Shown here in pieces: positions 24,397 to 35,536 of a stretch of 64,000 nucleotides of DNA; position 1 is the stretch's first letter, and the number at the start of each line of letters is the position of its first letter. Position numbers and translations under genes: made by a program. The notes below the pieces were generated by a model. It had not been told where the DNA came from, searched no databases, and saw nothing but the letters and a program-made list of their open reading frames with translations. The stretch comes from Lentinula raphanica. Lineage: Eukaryota > Basidiomycota > Agaricomycetes > Agaricales > Omphalotaceae. Location: positions 114,657-178,656 of the forward strand of contig JANVFP010000053.1 in assembly GCA_027919835.1 (NCBI GenBank), in the 5' to 3' direction.

Positions 24397-25244
24397 ATGG
24401 ATTGCTCTCGACCATCTAGCCCTACACCTTTATTTCTTGATCAAAAAGAGATGCCCCGACCGCAGTATGGTATTCCTATGGTTGACCGCGTCCCTCTGGA
24501 GCTTTCTTCCTCCTCTCATTCGGTAAGTCGATCTGTCTGTTTTCCTCCTCGGATATGTTCAACAACACTATGTCCAGCCAACGACGAGTCTCAAGAAGGG
24601 AGTCCGGTTTGCATCTGTCCCCGCTGTTGACAGTATGTCGGACCCGCGCGCGAACATGGATATGTCTTCATCCATGTTTACGCCACGTTCTCCGACGCCT
24701 TTCACCTGCGGCGGAGTCGAACCTAGTTCGGAAGTACATACCGGAATCCCAAAGCCAGAAGGCGAAGCCGGAAGGCCAGGTCGAGGCGGATACAATCTTC
24801 AGACGATTTTAAACTGGCCCAATAAGAGGTTCAAGGAAGTAAAAGTACGCATCACATGCTGCAGTTTACAATATCCGACTGAACATCACTTAGGGCTTCA
24901 TCCGAACGCGTGCAATCGCCACAATGAATTGTTCTCTTCCCTTCTCCGAACAACCATTACCGAAGATCCAGGCCATCCGAGACGAGGTAGGCAGCAGTCA
25001 TATCCCCGGTCCTTTTGTTAAGATCCGGCTGTGATTACAGGCGGTCATCAAGTTTCCGTTTTTAAGCAGTTATGAGAATTTATGGGTGGTGGATGACTTT
25101 CTTCGCTCCCGCATCAAGTATGAAAAATCGTCTATCAAGCGTAAAGCTGATGCAAAACTTGCTGAAGAGGCCCGAGAAGAGGCCAAACGCCGATTGACAA
25201 TCAGTATCCCTGCATCTAGTAAGAGGCAGCTTAGGGGTACTTAG
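24397..25244 (+). CDS. RGGYNL-motif protein, copy 1
   Basis: Four exons, 24397-24522, 24578-24844, 24894-24986 and 25041-25244, all multiples of three with phase-0 introns of 49-55 nt, give about 229 aa. A Ser/Pro-rich N-terminus leads to the signature GEAGRPGRGGYNLQTILNW, then a helical region and SSYENLWVVDDFLRSRIKY. The C-terminal tail is highly charged and basic (KRKADAKLAEEAREEAKRR). It is homologous to 52385-53533 (GEVGRPNRGGYNL, YKDLWAVDDFIRSHLKY), including intron positions. In both loci it is transcribed divergently from a WD40-membrane gene. I recall similar proteins as uncharacterised and repeat-associated in Agaricomycetes. The basic tail suggests nucleic-acid contact, but that is inference. 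Confidence 0.72.
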
Positions 25245-25415
25245 TGCCAATTCTGTCGTCCGCTATGCCCACTACTTTCCACTAAGAGTACTGAGTCTAT
25301 TGTATGATTGGTTCAATGTTCTCTGATAAATATGCTCAACTTGACGAACTTGAGGGCATCACTATGGTGATCACCTGAATTGAGGCAATATCATGTACTA
25401 CCAGCAATATTCAAC

Positions 25416-27001
25416 ATGAGCCGCAACGACGAGGATCGTGCTGGTAAGATCCGACATTACTGTGCATCCTAGTACAATTTCCAATCATTTCTTCTCAAAC
25501 ATGTTCAATAGCAGTGGTACCGAGCATCACTATACTTTCTCGAACTATCTCTACAACTTCATCGGATTCGTCATTCCCTAAGCTCGAAATCTTAGCTCAA
25601 AATATCAGGCGCTGGTTCGTAGAGGCTCGGATTTCATTGCCTTCAAGTTCAGCGGAACCTTTGCCACCGTCTGAAGTCGATAAATGGGTGGAAGAGATAA
25701 ACCTTGTTTATGGCCAGAGAGCTGAGCAACACTGGGCTAACTTAGTCTCGGGAAATCTCGAATCTTACTTGCTATCCATGCGAGAGCAGAAACAGCTTCA
25801 CCATTTGGAGGAGTTCAGGAAGCAATTGGCTCAAGAATTTCAGGACGTCGCAGTTCTATGTGATGCTCATGGCTATTCTTCGTTGTCTTCAGCAATTCGA
25901 GATCAGCAGCGTATTTTCCGGCGGGTTAGTCTGGAGTTCATTGCGATGAACCAAGGAGTTGAAAGAACGACCCACTCTTGGAGGGACACTCATCCCCAAA
26001 CAGCAGTCGTGTTGCTTGAACAGGTCCGTCTCGAATACTATCAGACTATGAACTTGAAGAGCTACATAGGTTTTCAACCCTTCCAGTTTGTATCGTTGCT
26101 CAAGAGTAAATCTGGATGTTACCAGATACCTCGAAGTCTTTGGAATGATGGACACATCATCCGCCCTTCAGATCTTGACGCAATGCTGGCAATGAAGTGG
26201 CTCAATTCGAGTCTCATCGATGCGTTCATCTCCAAGCTCAATGTAAAATTCTCTGGACCCCACCAGCATCGAAACGTTGCTTTCTTCGAAACCAGCTTCG
26301 CTACGCATTATGTATATCCCGGAACAAAACCACATCACACTTTGACAAACGCTCAAGGATCAATGAAATACAGACCGTTGAAGGTGAACCCTTCCGTATT
26401 TTTCTTTTTCAACTTACCTCTCTCCCACATAGGCACTTCGAGATAGGTTCACTGACGGCAATGTGACCTTAATATGCCCTGTCAACGCATCTAATACCCA
26501 CTGGTTCATTGTCGCATTGTGCGCCGGAGATTCGTTTACAGTGAATGTCATGGATTCTCTGCACGGCTCTGGGCCAGTATCCCCGCCATATCTGACCGCA
26601 TATGAGGTATGACTTTGAATGGTGGTTGGATATTAGACCTAATGAAAGATTGCAGAACTTGAAGATCCTTTGGAAGACAATCCTTATGACATGGTTCAAA
26701 GGCTCAGAGATTGAAGATCGGGAATGGAAACTAGTCGTTCATTCAGATGTCAGTACTTCAGTGATCACACAAAGTTATATCATTGGCTTCATTGAGCATC
26801 TCTCAGATTCCGAGGCAACGCAACAATTCTGACTGCGGGGTTTTTGCACTCATGTATATGATGCATTTGGGATATGGACCGCGAATTAACAACGAGTGTG
26901 TTCCGATTTCTTATCGTTTACCTGAAGCGTCGGATGATCTGGCTGGTATACGGTTGCTCTTGCTCGAAGAACTCTTACTCGAGCACGTTGATCTGAACTG
27001 A
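25416..27001 (+). CDS. Ulp1-like (C48, SENP-type) cysteine peptidase
   Basis: Five exons, 25416-25443, 25512-26383, 26433-26606, 26656-26748 and 26807-27001, join in frame to about 453 aa. The N-terminal 220 residues are helical (coil-like EQKQLHHLEEFRKQLAQEF). The peptidase domain follows: LNDxxI-like AMKWLNSSLIDAFISKL, the catalytic His in NTHWFIVALC, the Asp in VNVMDSLHGSG, the oxyanion Gln in IPRQRNNSDCGVF and the nucleophilic Cys in the same motif. All four expected residues are present in the expected order. Known members cleave SUMO or ubiquitin-like tails, and Ulp1-type domains are recurrently captured by eukaryotic DNA transposons. The gene follows the RGGYNL gene by 171 bp on the same strand. 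It appears intact and could be a transposon-carried protease or a host-derived one. Confidence 0.85.
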
Positions 27002-27169
27002 ATCTTGCTGTATCACTGGCGATGGAACAGGATGGAACATACTGTATCAAACTTCATGAAAATGGTCCAGAATACTGTAGCAGACGAATTCGAGATTAAA
27101 AAGAATGCCCTAATGGATAACGTTTAAGGGTTAAACTCATATGGGTATGGAACTAAACTTGTTGGCCAG

Positions 27170-28035
27170 ATTACATAGAGAGGTAAGAGCAGAAAGACGG
27201 GAGCTGACCAGCTGCAGATTGAGATAGACTAGGTTGATAGCATTCGAGAGCCAGGACAAAGATAATGAAAATATAAACGTTCCCAAATCACATAGATAGG
27301 AACGACCGACCTATTGAACATAAGATTCGATCTACCTAGCGTGGATGAAGAGATAGGGCATGAATGAACGCAACGTTCAACCACACAATAGAAAGGCCGA
27401 AGCCCTTCCATAAACCAGAAGGCTCTACGTAGCCAACCAAATGAGCGTTCGAAGAATCGCAAGTCTATTACAAGTCTGATCCGATGAGTGAATAAATGAC
27501 ACGAACGTTTCCAAGTTGCGCAAAAAAGTAGAAGGAGAGGACTTAGTATATAGATGTAGAAAGCAACACATGACGGTCCAGCAGAGTCGAGCAGATGAGG
27601 TTCACTGACTGGATGCTTGAAGTTGTGACGATAAGTGTATAAGAAAAGAGCAAGGGAAAAAAAGTGACTCAGAGTAGCCAAGCTACACGAGTAGAAGGGC
27701 CGAATGCCAATTTATTGAAGGGAAGGCTGAAGCCAACCTAGCAAGGAGAGGGAGAATTCAGCAAGTTCGAAGTGCGATCGCGATGATCACAAAAAGGCCA
27801 AGTCCAATTGCTTAGTCATTTTCGGAGCACCTATGAATTGGCGCTTATTTTCTCCTAGCTTTTCCCTAAGTTCAATGTTCACCATCCTCAACATTCTTCG
27901 CGATTGGTCTTTCGCGTTACAATTCGCTTTGTCCTTTTGTAGTTGGTAGCTTTGGACACTGTATAGGCTACTGCTGAACACCTGTCCTCTCAATCTTGAA
28001 TCGCCAACAACGACGGCCGCTCACAAACACACCTT
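27170..28035 (-). repeat. Hairpin-rich array, copy 3, inverted
   Basis: Reverse-complement relative of the 9.1-10.0 kb repeat. It contains the complements of GCGGCCGTCC..GCG and CACCTTCACCTA near 28010-28045, GACTTGGCCTTTTT near 27800, the AGGTTGGCTTCAGCCTTCCCTTCAATA segment near 27715-27745, and the GGGCTTCGGCCTTTC hairpin near 27390. It directly precedes the decayed plus-strand family-X copy, so the array is again at the 5' side of a family-X sequence. Confidence 0.65.
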
Positions 28036-28064
28036 CACCTACGAGAACCGAGAAGCGACGACTT

Positions 28065-29900
28065 GGTTCGGTCACTGGAACGTCAAGGATGAACGGCTTA
28101 GAGCAATTATCTGCTAGATTCGTACGTGACACTTGCGGATGCGATGAACAGATTGAAAACTTCGTACGGGACACTTACGAAGATCGTACTATGCCCCACG
28201 CTCAACCGAATCATGTAGAAGCTTTGCTCCAGCTCAATGATGGCAAGATAGCCCAAACATATCTGCATGTGAGTTGTTGATTCTAGTACGTCTGGAAATC
28301 ATTTCTAAGCCACGATGGAAGAAATGAAGAAGCGTAGGTCAGTATGCGGCGCAACGAAGAGCGGAAATCTTACCGCCAAGATGTCTTGTTCGACTGCCTC
28401 GCAGTCTATCCCTCTTCCGTCTGCATCGTCTGCTCAAAGTTCGCCAAATTCATCCTCTCATCCCATCTCTGCATCCAGTTTCACAGATGCCCCCTTCCTA
28501 CTTTCGGTGAGAAAATTCCAATTGAATTGAGCTGTCCTTCTTCAGTTCGTTTATAATGTCTTTCAATTTTGAAACGCAGTAGCTGACATTGAAATTGGTA
28601 GCGTCCTTCCAACAGCAGAAGACTCTTGCTGAACAATGCCCTGCTGGTCATTGTCAGTTCTTTGGTCGTCAAAACGACCTCTTCCTGATGCAGGCTGCAC
28701 AGGCCCAAAACCTTCTCCGCAAACTGATCGAACGTTTCTCATTTGCTTTCATATAATTACAACGTTCTTTCTCTCAGTGCCGAATATAACTCGAAACATC
28801 GCCGGATGTCGCTACCAATCTGGGTTTGGGCACCGGGTATACAAATCTCGACGCCAACCGTTGATCCTTTCGGTGTCGACGCTGGTACGAAGTCTCAGCG
28901 ATGGACGCTCTGCGCTGATCATCAAAAATGCGTTTCCTTTGAACGGAACCCCTCAGGATGAGCGGACATCACTGACAATGAATCCGCCGATCCTCATATA
29001 TAGACGAGGCGGCCTTTCAGGTGCATGATGGCTATGTGAAAAGACGGCTTGCTTTGTACATGACGGCCCTAATCGGAGGTTGACCTTCACAAATATCTAC
29101 ACTCCCCCAAATGTCATAGCCACGTCTATTGCAAGCAGCCTGTTCCGATCAGCAGCAACACAACAAGACCCCGCGAACTCCCCCGAAATCCCTCAGCCAG
29201 CCTCTCTTCCGCCTTCTCCTGTGATCAACAGATCTCTTCATCTGCTCCAATTATCTACCTCAACCTCATTCGGCGGCGACGTCTTGCACTCCCGGATACT
29301 GCGTTCGCCATCTCTTTGCAGTACACACCTCCGGCCTAGACGGCCCTTCGCTTGTGTCGGATTTTGCACCTGGTTTCGCGCCTCGACCTCAGCATCCAAA
29401 GTGATACGCTCTCTGCCTCGAAGGCTAGGATCCATCCCGACACGTTCTCAGCCTCGAAGGACGGTAATATCACGACCTTCCAGTTCAGTGCTTCAAAAAC
29501 ACTTGGGCGTCTTTCTTTATTCCTCTATGTACCTTTGTACACTACTGTACAAGACTCCATGTAATTTTTAGTAGTGACTCGCCGAATCAACTCTCATATC
29601 TTCCTAACCCATCGCTCTAACTCTGAGGACTTGACCCGCCTCGTCAATGCGACCGCTCAGATACAACCACCGACGAGGAAAAACAGAAATGCAGTGAGTC
29701 AGTTGATTTCTGATCATGTTGTCAACACTAATATTCTATAGGCATGAAAGGGCATGCATCATCCTCGTCACATACAGATCCAGGAATGTCGATATTGTTT
29801 CTGAGAATGGAACATGAACTTTCCCCTCCCCGTTTGACGCTTGAGGGATGAATATAGCTCAAATCCAACTGACCATGTCTATTTCTCAGGCTCAAAATCG
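28065..29900 (+). pseudogene. Decayed full-length copy of family X
   Basis: Collinear with the intact gene at 6138-9125, but with its start lost and many indels and stops. Matching blocks, in order: GGTCACTGGAACGTCAAGGATG (start region) near 28075; QIENFVRDTYED and VEALLQLNDGKI near 28.15 kb against RLENLFGDEYED and VEPLLQFINDKI; YAAQRRAE near 28.35 kb; SSPNSSSHPISASSFTD near 28.44 kb; QNDLFLMQAAQAQNLLRKLIER near 28.67 kb; TGGGCACCGGGTATAC near 28.83 kb; AATCGGAGGT..CACAAATATCTAC near 29.07 kb; and ACATGAACTTTCCCCTCCCCGTTTGACGC near 29.81 kb. Various short frames in this interval (for example + 29080-29571) are shadows of the decayed gene, not separate genes. Confidence 0.7.
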
Positions 29901-31880
29901 TCCTTCCACGACATATTGGCTCATATTGGCCAATCTGCGGGAGCTTATCCGGAAAACAGAGATTCGCGATCATTGTACGGATATCATTCTTTGGAAAATT
30001 TTTACAACCCTGAGCCGCCGTCGGCCTAGACCCAGTTAGCAAGAGAACCACTATCAATTGCAAATAATCAGTGTAGCGCCGACGAGCGGCATAGCCCGCT
30101 ACCCCATTTGAGAAAGTGAGTTTGTCTCAGCCAACGGGAAATCGAGCTGGACCATAAAACCCTTCTAAGTACCTTAAAGGGAATAAGGACCTTCGTTCAT
30201 GCATGCAGCCCTGAAATATTGTTTCTTACCCTGATGAACGTGACGCAGAGAACGCTGGAGAACTCCGTTCCGCTTTCGACCTTGATCTGTCTATTACCTA
30301 CTATTACCTGCAAGTGTTCCCCTTTGCCGTTCGACGCAGCGGGATAATCGGGGGGTCGCGACGAAACCTTCCGCAGATCGATGCAATCTCTACCTGCATT
30401 CAACGGGCACTGTAGTGAGAGTGCCTGATGAGTTCCCTTCACTCTTACCAAGAACGGATGTTTTTGTTTTCCCAAAAAAAAGGTCATCGCGATGGAGCAA
30501 GAATGATCATGCATATACTAATAGATACATCATCGAGGCTGCGATTACCACTCAGCCTCGTGTGTCCTGTGAAGTAAAGCTAGTTCGGACTGAGCATTTT
30601 TACATCGAAGCCATGATCATAGACTCACTACATACCTAGGACCTAGATCACGCATTGAAGTTTCTGTCCTGCAGCATGGCCCAGGTAGCGCGGGAATTCC
30701 TGAAATTCAACGCACCAATGGCCCTTGCCGTGATAGGATTGCACAATGGGAAGGTAAGAACCAAGGTACAAAAAACATGCTGCAGCTTGGAATTTGGAAA
30801 ATTCTCCTACTAGATGACGCGTTCAAGCCAGATACTGGAAATGCCAGATATTGGAAACAAGAATGGTTAGCTTTGTCCAAAAAATTTGCGTTTCTTGTTT
30901 TCAATTGGTAAGCATGTGACAGTGTGACTGGAACGGAACACAAGCCGGAGCCGAAAACAAATATTGAGAGCATTCGATGATCATTCATATATTCATCCTC
31001 GAACCGTTTATTTTCACGCAACCGGAAAGTTTTTTTTTGTACCGTGAATAAAGGTCAAAGCGCATTCTATCAACTGTGCTTACTTAATGTCTATTGTGGA
31101 CCCTGATGGACCCACAAGATCCTATTGAAATATACATCACAGATAGTGAGATACTGCCTGATACTGCTCAATGTAGAGTCAGTGCCACTCAATATCAATA
31201 GTTGTTATAGTGCCACTCAATAGTTTGTGTGATCTGTTCTGGCGCCTAAGTACCTAAATGAGTGAAATCGGTTACATCATTATTTCCGATTACCGGAGTT
31301 GTCCGAAATGAACATGCACACAACACGCCCATGACCCTTAGATGGAACCCAGTTATCGAGATAACCTGTGCACTCCAGCCTACTCCAGCGAAAGCGCATT
31401 CTACAGGTGGCCGAATCAATGACAAGACAAAAAGATTCAAACTCCCTAGGCACTTTCGCCACCGCCTCATGTTTTACTCGTCTGGCTCCAACATTCATTA
31501 GCCAATAGAGGCTCTTTTTCCTCATTGCACTGATGATACGACATCGTTACAGGACCCGACTTGCTTTTAGGGTGCTTTTTGAGATGAAGTGAATTGTGGT
31601 CGGCGTAGGGTTGAGGTAGGGTTGAGTTGACTAGGCTGGAGTAGCCCGTCTTAATAGATCACATCGGATTGCCCTAATGATCGATTCTTGAATCATTGAT
31701 CAGTAGTAGCGACTTCTGGAGTCACCAATGTTCTGATGCATTAGAATGGATGCATCGTGTTTATTTTCTTCTACGCCACAAACCATATCAAGTGGACCAG
31801 ACGGATGCAGCCTCATTACAAGTCCGCGACAATGTCAGAGATGTCTCAGCTACGGAGGATTCGGTTGAGTAACTTTGTAC
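29901..31880. other. Non-coding or decayed stretch
   Basis: No exon chain could be built. Small frames (plus 30415-30639, minus 30707-31021, plus 31262-31501) lack motifs. The left part may be the eroded 3' end of the family-X pseudogene. No repeat shared with the rest of the window was noticed beyond about 29.9 kb. Confidence 0.35.
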
Positions 31881-31887
31881 TATAAAT
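31881..31887 (+). promoter_or_regulatory. TATA-like box of the three-exon membrane gene
   Basis: TATAAAT lies about 75 bp upstream of the ATG at 31955, a plausible distance for a fungal core promoter. Confidence 0.35.
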
Positions 31888-31954
31888 CTTTTCGTTCAAA
31901 CCACATTCCATCACTTCATTATTCCAGACTTCTACTTACTCTGCCAGTAGTTCT

Positions 31955-32535
31955 ATGGCTCAACGAGTTATCGCAATTCTACGTCCAACTAATGTGTCCT
32001 TGGTATGTGTCTACAGCTATATTGAACGATTCGAAAGCCTTGAACCTTGCTGCTGAAGGACATAAGCATCAATCGCTTCCGTGGTCACGGCATCGTCATA
32101 TTCTTCCTACTTACTGGGAAAGTTATGAGCTCAGGTTACAAAACCATCACTGCCAACCTCAGCACCGATCTGGAAGACATAATTTCAGACATGTTGCTCA
32201 TTCAAGTTGCATGTGGATGGCTTTTCACTCGTGCTTACCTGTTCGACTGGAAGCCAGGGGTCATCAGCTCTCAACTGGTCCGTATTAACGAATTGCATGC
32301 CTCCGGAGAGGCTCAAGTATTTTCTTAGGTGTTCCCTGATCTGCCACCTAAAGTTATTGGCTTCCTCGTTCTTCTGACGGCCTTCACTTTTGCCTATGCC
32401 ATTTGGTGTTTTGTCTCCGTGCTTTTCCTCTCGGTTTGGCTCGGTATTTGCGTAGGCACTGTACTTCTTCGTCTGCCCTCCTTCATGTTCGACATCTTGT
32501 TCTGGATTTTATTGTACAAATTGTCCCGTTTGTGA
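31955..32535 (+). CDS. Small polytopic membrane protein, unknown
   Basis: Three exons, 31955-32002, 32059-32277 and 32329-32535 (introns 56 and 51 nt, phase 0), give about 157 aa. The second intron runs from GTCCGTATTAACG to TTTTCTTAG; its last three bases are read as an in-frame TAG if it is not removed. Exon 2 contains one weak hydrophobic segment (GIVIFFLLTG) and a Trp/Phe-rich stretch. Exon 3 is almost entirely hydrophobic (VIGFLVLLTAFTFAYAIW, VLFLSVWLGICVGTVLL, FDILFWILLYKL), consistent with three membrane helices. I recognise no family, and neighbouring genes give no functional hint. The consistent splice phases and hydrophobic periodicity argue that it is real. Confidence 0.55.
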
Positions 32536-33064
32536 ACTCCTTGACTCTTTGACTAGGGCGTTATGTGATAGTAGCAGTTAAGAATTAGTCAGAGTCCCAC
32601 TTCAGTAATATGTCAGTACGAGATTTACCGCAGTACTTCAGAAAGCAATCCTAGATTGTGTTATTAGTTATACCTGAGTCTTAGCCGCATGCGGGCTCGA
32701 ACTCGCTCATATAAGCTTCCAACACGACTAAGCTTAGAGTCAGTCAGACATTCTTGAGATAAAGGTGAAGAATCCTTGTTGGAAGGCATTGCCTGCAGGT
32801 ACCTCTTCAACGTACCTCTTCAACGCCACACAAGACTTTCCGCACCACCAGACTCATGATCGAAAGCTACAGCTTCTGTGTGGACTTTGGTTTGATATGA
32901 ACACAGCTATGAAGAAGCATACGTACCGATCTCTTGCACTGCTTATGCTTGTAAATTCATAGAAACTTAGAAAGTAAGATTTTACGGGCGATGACAGCGT
33001 TTCTCCATTGCTCTATATACCAGCTGAATGTACCATAAGTAGTTGGTGAGTTAGAGCAGACCCG
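32536..33064. other. Intergenic region
   Basis: One frame (+ 32765-32962) begins with an ATG but shows no recognisable domain. A short direct repeat CAACGTACCTCTTCAACG lies near 32803-32825. Nothing else supportable. Confidence 0.3.
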
Positions 33065-33718
33065 TCATTCAGCACTGCCTGTAATATCAATAAAGTAATA
33101 ACATGGAATCAGATCGAGGTTCCCAGTTGTGAGTACAGAGAAGAAGATGACGACGACAAAGAAAGTCAACAACGAGAACATCTCACATGGTACTGGCCTT
33201 TTGGAGGAGAGCATCAATACCTGCGAATGAGTCGAGCGCATGAGCCGGACCCGTACCTTTGTCACTACAACTGTTTCAAGTGCACGAGCGGGACCTGTAC
33301 CTCTTAACGCTGGTACCGCGAATATGTTTGCACGGGGGGACCTGTATCTCCTCGTACCTCCTGATGCGGATGTGTCGAGTGCATGAGCGGAGCCCATAGA
33401 TCCTGACGCTGTCACTGCAGATATGTCGAGTTCACGAGCGGGACCCATAGATCCTAACACCAAGAGGAATGGTCGAAGTAAGGATCTAAAATCGACTACT
33501 GCGATATTGAGCCGGGACTCCTTTCTGGGAATGACAGGTAGAGCATCAGATAGTGAGAGTGAATCAGAGTGTCTTGGGGATCGAACAGGTAGGAACAAGC
33601 TGGCGCTGAGGGGTGTCACAGATGGATCCGAAGCTGTGAGAGAGACAAGACTGCGAACACACAGGTCGACAACTGTCGCTCCAGACACTTCGGTCGCAAG
33701 GATCGGGTTGCGGTCCAT
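33065..33718 (-). CDS. Hypothetical protein with internal repeats and a C-terminal membrane helix
   Basis: A single frame of 217 aa starting at an ATG (MDRNPILATEV). The middle carries three imperfect repeats around GSMGPARELDIS, GSMGSAHALDTS and GTGPARALET. The C-terminus has one strongly hydrophobic helix (FSLLTFFVVVIFFSVL). Introns may be hidden in it. No family recognised. The internal repeats correspond to short direct DNA repeats at 33.23-33.47 kb, so the frame may be partly repeat-derived. Function unknown. Confidence 0.33.
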   Translation of the reverse strand: MDRNPILATEVSGATVVDLCVRSLVSLTASDPSVTPLSASLFLPVRSPRHSDSLSLSDALPVIPRKESRLNIAVVDFRSLLRPFLLVLGSMGPARELDISAVTASGSMGSAHALDTSASGGTRRYRSPRANIFAVPALRGTGPARALETVVVTKVRVRLMRSTHSQVLMLSSKRPVPCEMFSLLTFFVVVIFFSVLTTGNLDLIPCYYFIDITGSAE

Positions 33719-34249
33719 GTCTGTGAGCTATTGTAGGAGCGCCCGCCCAAGAAGTTGTAGGAGGTGCCGGTGAAGGTGTGACTCGAGATCTGATCGACAG
33801 GATAACCCCTACTGGAAAACATGACATGCGTTGAGCTTGAAGCTTGAAGAGTAGCCTGATTCAACAGGGCACATCAGCTCACTTTTCCCCATGTATCCCT
33901 ACTATGTTGGAGAGTTCCTTGCCATTGCCCAGCCCCCTACGCTAGGTCGTTCCGAAATGAGCAACGAGGTAGCCAAAGGTATAAAAATGCTAGCGCATGA
34001 AGAAACGAATATCTAACCTCTAACGACCTAACGTGGGGTTGTGTTGGCCTGGATATGGTTTCTAACATTCCCCACAAACCTGCTTCTCAGTTATCAGTGC
34101 TACGAAACTAGTAGGGGCTTGGAATGAATGAACTCACGCAGTGAGTACTCGACGTATTGCATCCTCCCTCTCTGCCGTGTCCTTATACCTTTGAAGGGAA
34201 TCTGAGAACCTCTCCGGCTCGTAGACAGTATGGAAAAAAAAACGGCGAT
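33719..34249. other. Intergenic region next to a family-X pseudogene
   Basis: No gene model can be built. It may contain unrecognisable remains of the 3' part of the adjacent family-X pseudogene, but I could not align it by eye. Confidence 0.3.
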
Positions 34250-34763
34250 GTCACCCGTGAACGTTTCGTTCACACCAACGGACATCAGGGATGTGTTGGT
34301 GTCTGAGCACTGGTGGTGCATCGGAGAAGGATAATGTTAGCAGTCGAAACGTCGAGTTGGAGTGAAGTTTGAACGAACTGGAGAAGGTTGACTCGGTCAA
34401 AACAAGTCTATTCGACGAGGCCTTGCATAGGCCAGCTGAAGAACGAGATTCATGCGTAATCCAAGCGGGAAACGTCTTCAAAGCTCGAGCGTGATTGACG
34501 CAATCATTAGAGCAGAAGGGACAGCAGACGTAGAAGAGTCAGGCAAAAATTATGATGTGGCAGCTTTGTCGTTAATGAACTGGAGCAAAGATTCTACATC
34601 TGCGCCTTTCTCTAAGTCTATGATTTGGTCCAGCGTGGGGCGCAAGTACGTACTCGTCTTCAAACGCATCCTCCAATCTGTTCAACGCGCGAGAAAGTGT
34701 TACAGACGGCTTCAGCAAGAAATCCTACAGAGCTGCGCATCCTTGACTTTCCAGTGAGCCCAT
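34250..34763 (-). pseudogene. Family X copy 2, 5' fragment with early stop
   Basis: On the minus strand it begins ATGGGCTCACTGGAAAGTC, as in the intact gene, but the reading frame meets TAG at codon 13 where the intact gene has a sense codon. The segment FINDKAATS-like near 34.57 kb and exon 2 (TTATCCTTCTCCGATGCACCACC) are recognisable; downstream exons are missing or unrecognisable. The hairpin array begins immediately upstream, exactly as in the intact copy. Confidence 0.7.
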
Positions 34764-35536
34764 TTTGATCCAACCTTTTCTGGATTCCTAGGTGAAGGTG
34801 TTTGTAAGCGGCCGTCCAGCGTCGTAGTTGGCGAATAAAGTTTAAGATAGATGAGGATTAAGTGAAGCGATAGTCTAGGCAGTAGCCAGAGCTACCCATT
34901 ACAAAAGAACAAATCCAGTTGTAACGCGAAAGATCAAAGACCAATCGCGAAGAACGTTGAGGATGGTGAACATCGAACTCAAGAGAAAAATTCTCGAGTC
35001 AATCCTCTCAAGTTTAGGCGCTCAGATGACTAAGCATTTCGACTTGGCCTTTTTTCCGATTCATCGCACTTCAATCCTTCTCCATCTCCTTGCTAGGTAG
35101 GCTTCAGCCTTCCGTTTAATAGACAGGCTTTTGGCCTCTCTGTTTGTGTAGCTTGGATGCCTTATCTCGTTTCTTCTTATTAGCTCTTTATTTCGTACAT
35201 CGTGTGCCAGCAGTCCAAGCTTCAACTTGAAGTACCTCCTCTGCTGAGTCTACTCGGTGACAGTCTGACTCTGTCCTATCTATCTCTGTGATCTGAGTAC
35301 GTTGCTTGTCACGACGACTATACGCTAAGTCTTCCTCTGACCTTTTCGTCATTTATCCACTCATCGGGTTAGACTGGTGATTCTTTTAACGCTCATTTGG
35401 TTGGCTACAGCCTTCTGTTGAATAGATGGGTTTCAGCCTTTCGTTCATGCCCTCTTTGTTTACGCTAGGTAGATTGAATGTTATGCCCCATTGGAACATA
35501 TCAAGTCACTAAATGTCCTCGTCTGCTAGGCTTTTG
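34764..35536 (+). repeat. Proximal part of hairpin-rich array, copy 2
   Basis: Near-identical to 9126-9956 over long stretches, for example GTTTAAGATAG, CAGTAGCCAGAGCTACCCATTAC, CGCGAAGAACGTTGAGGATGGTGAACATCGAACT and GCTAGGTAGGCTTCAGCCTTCCG. The similarity extends across the family-X start codon into exon 1, so gene and array were duplicated as one unit. Confidence 0.8.

Noticed and set aside
29080..29571. A 163-aa proline/serine-rich gene
   Set aside because: DNA of this interval aligns with the middle of family X on the same strand order, so it is a decayed copy rather than a new gene.
33423..33773. Plus-strand 116-aa protein opposite the repeat-containing minus frame
   Set aside because: No start context or motif. 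The minus frame is longer, has a membrane helix and an ATG, so it was preferred, also with low confidence.
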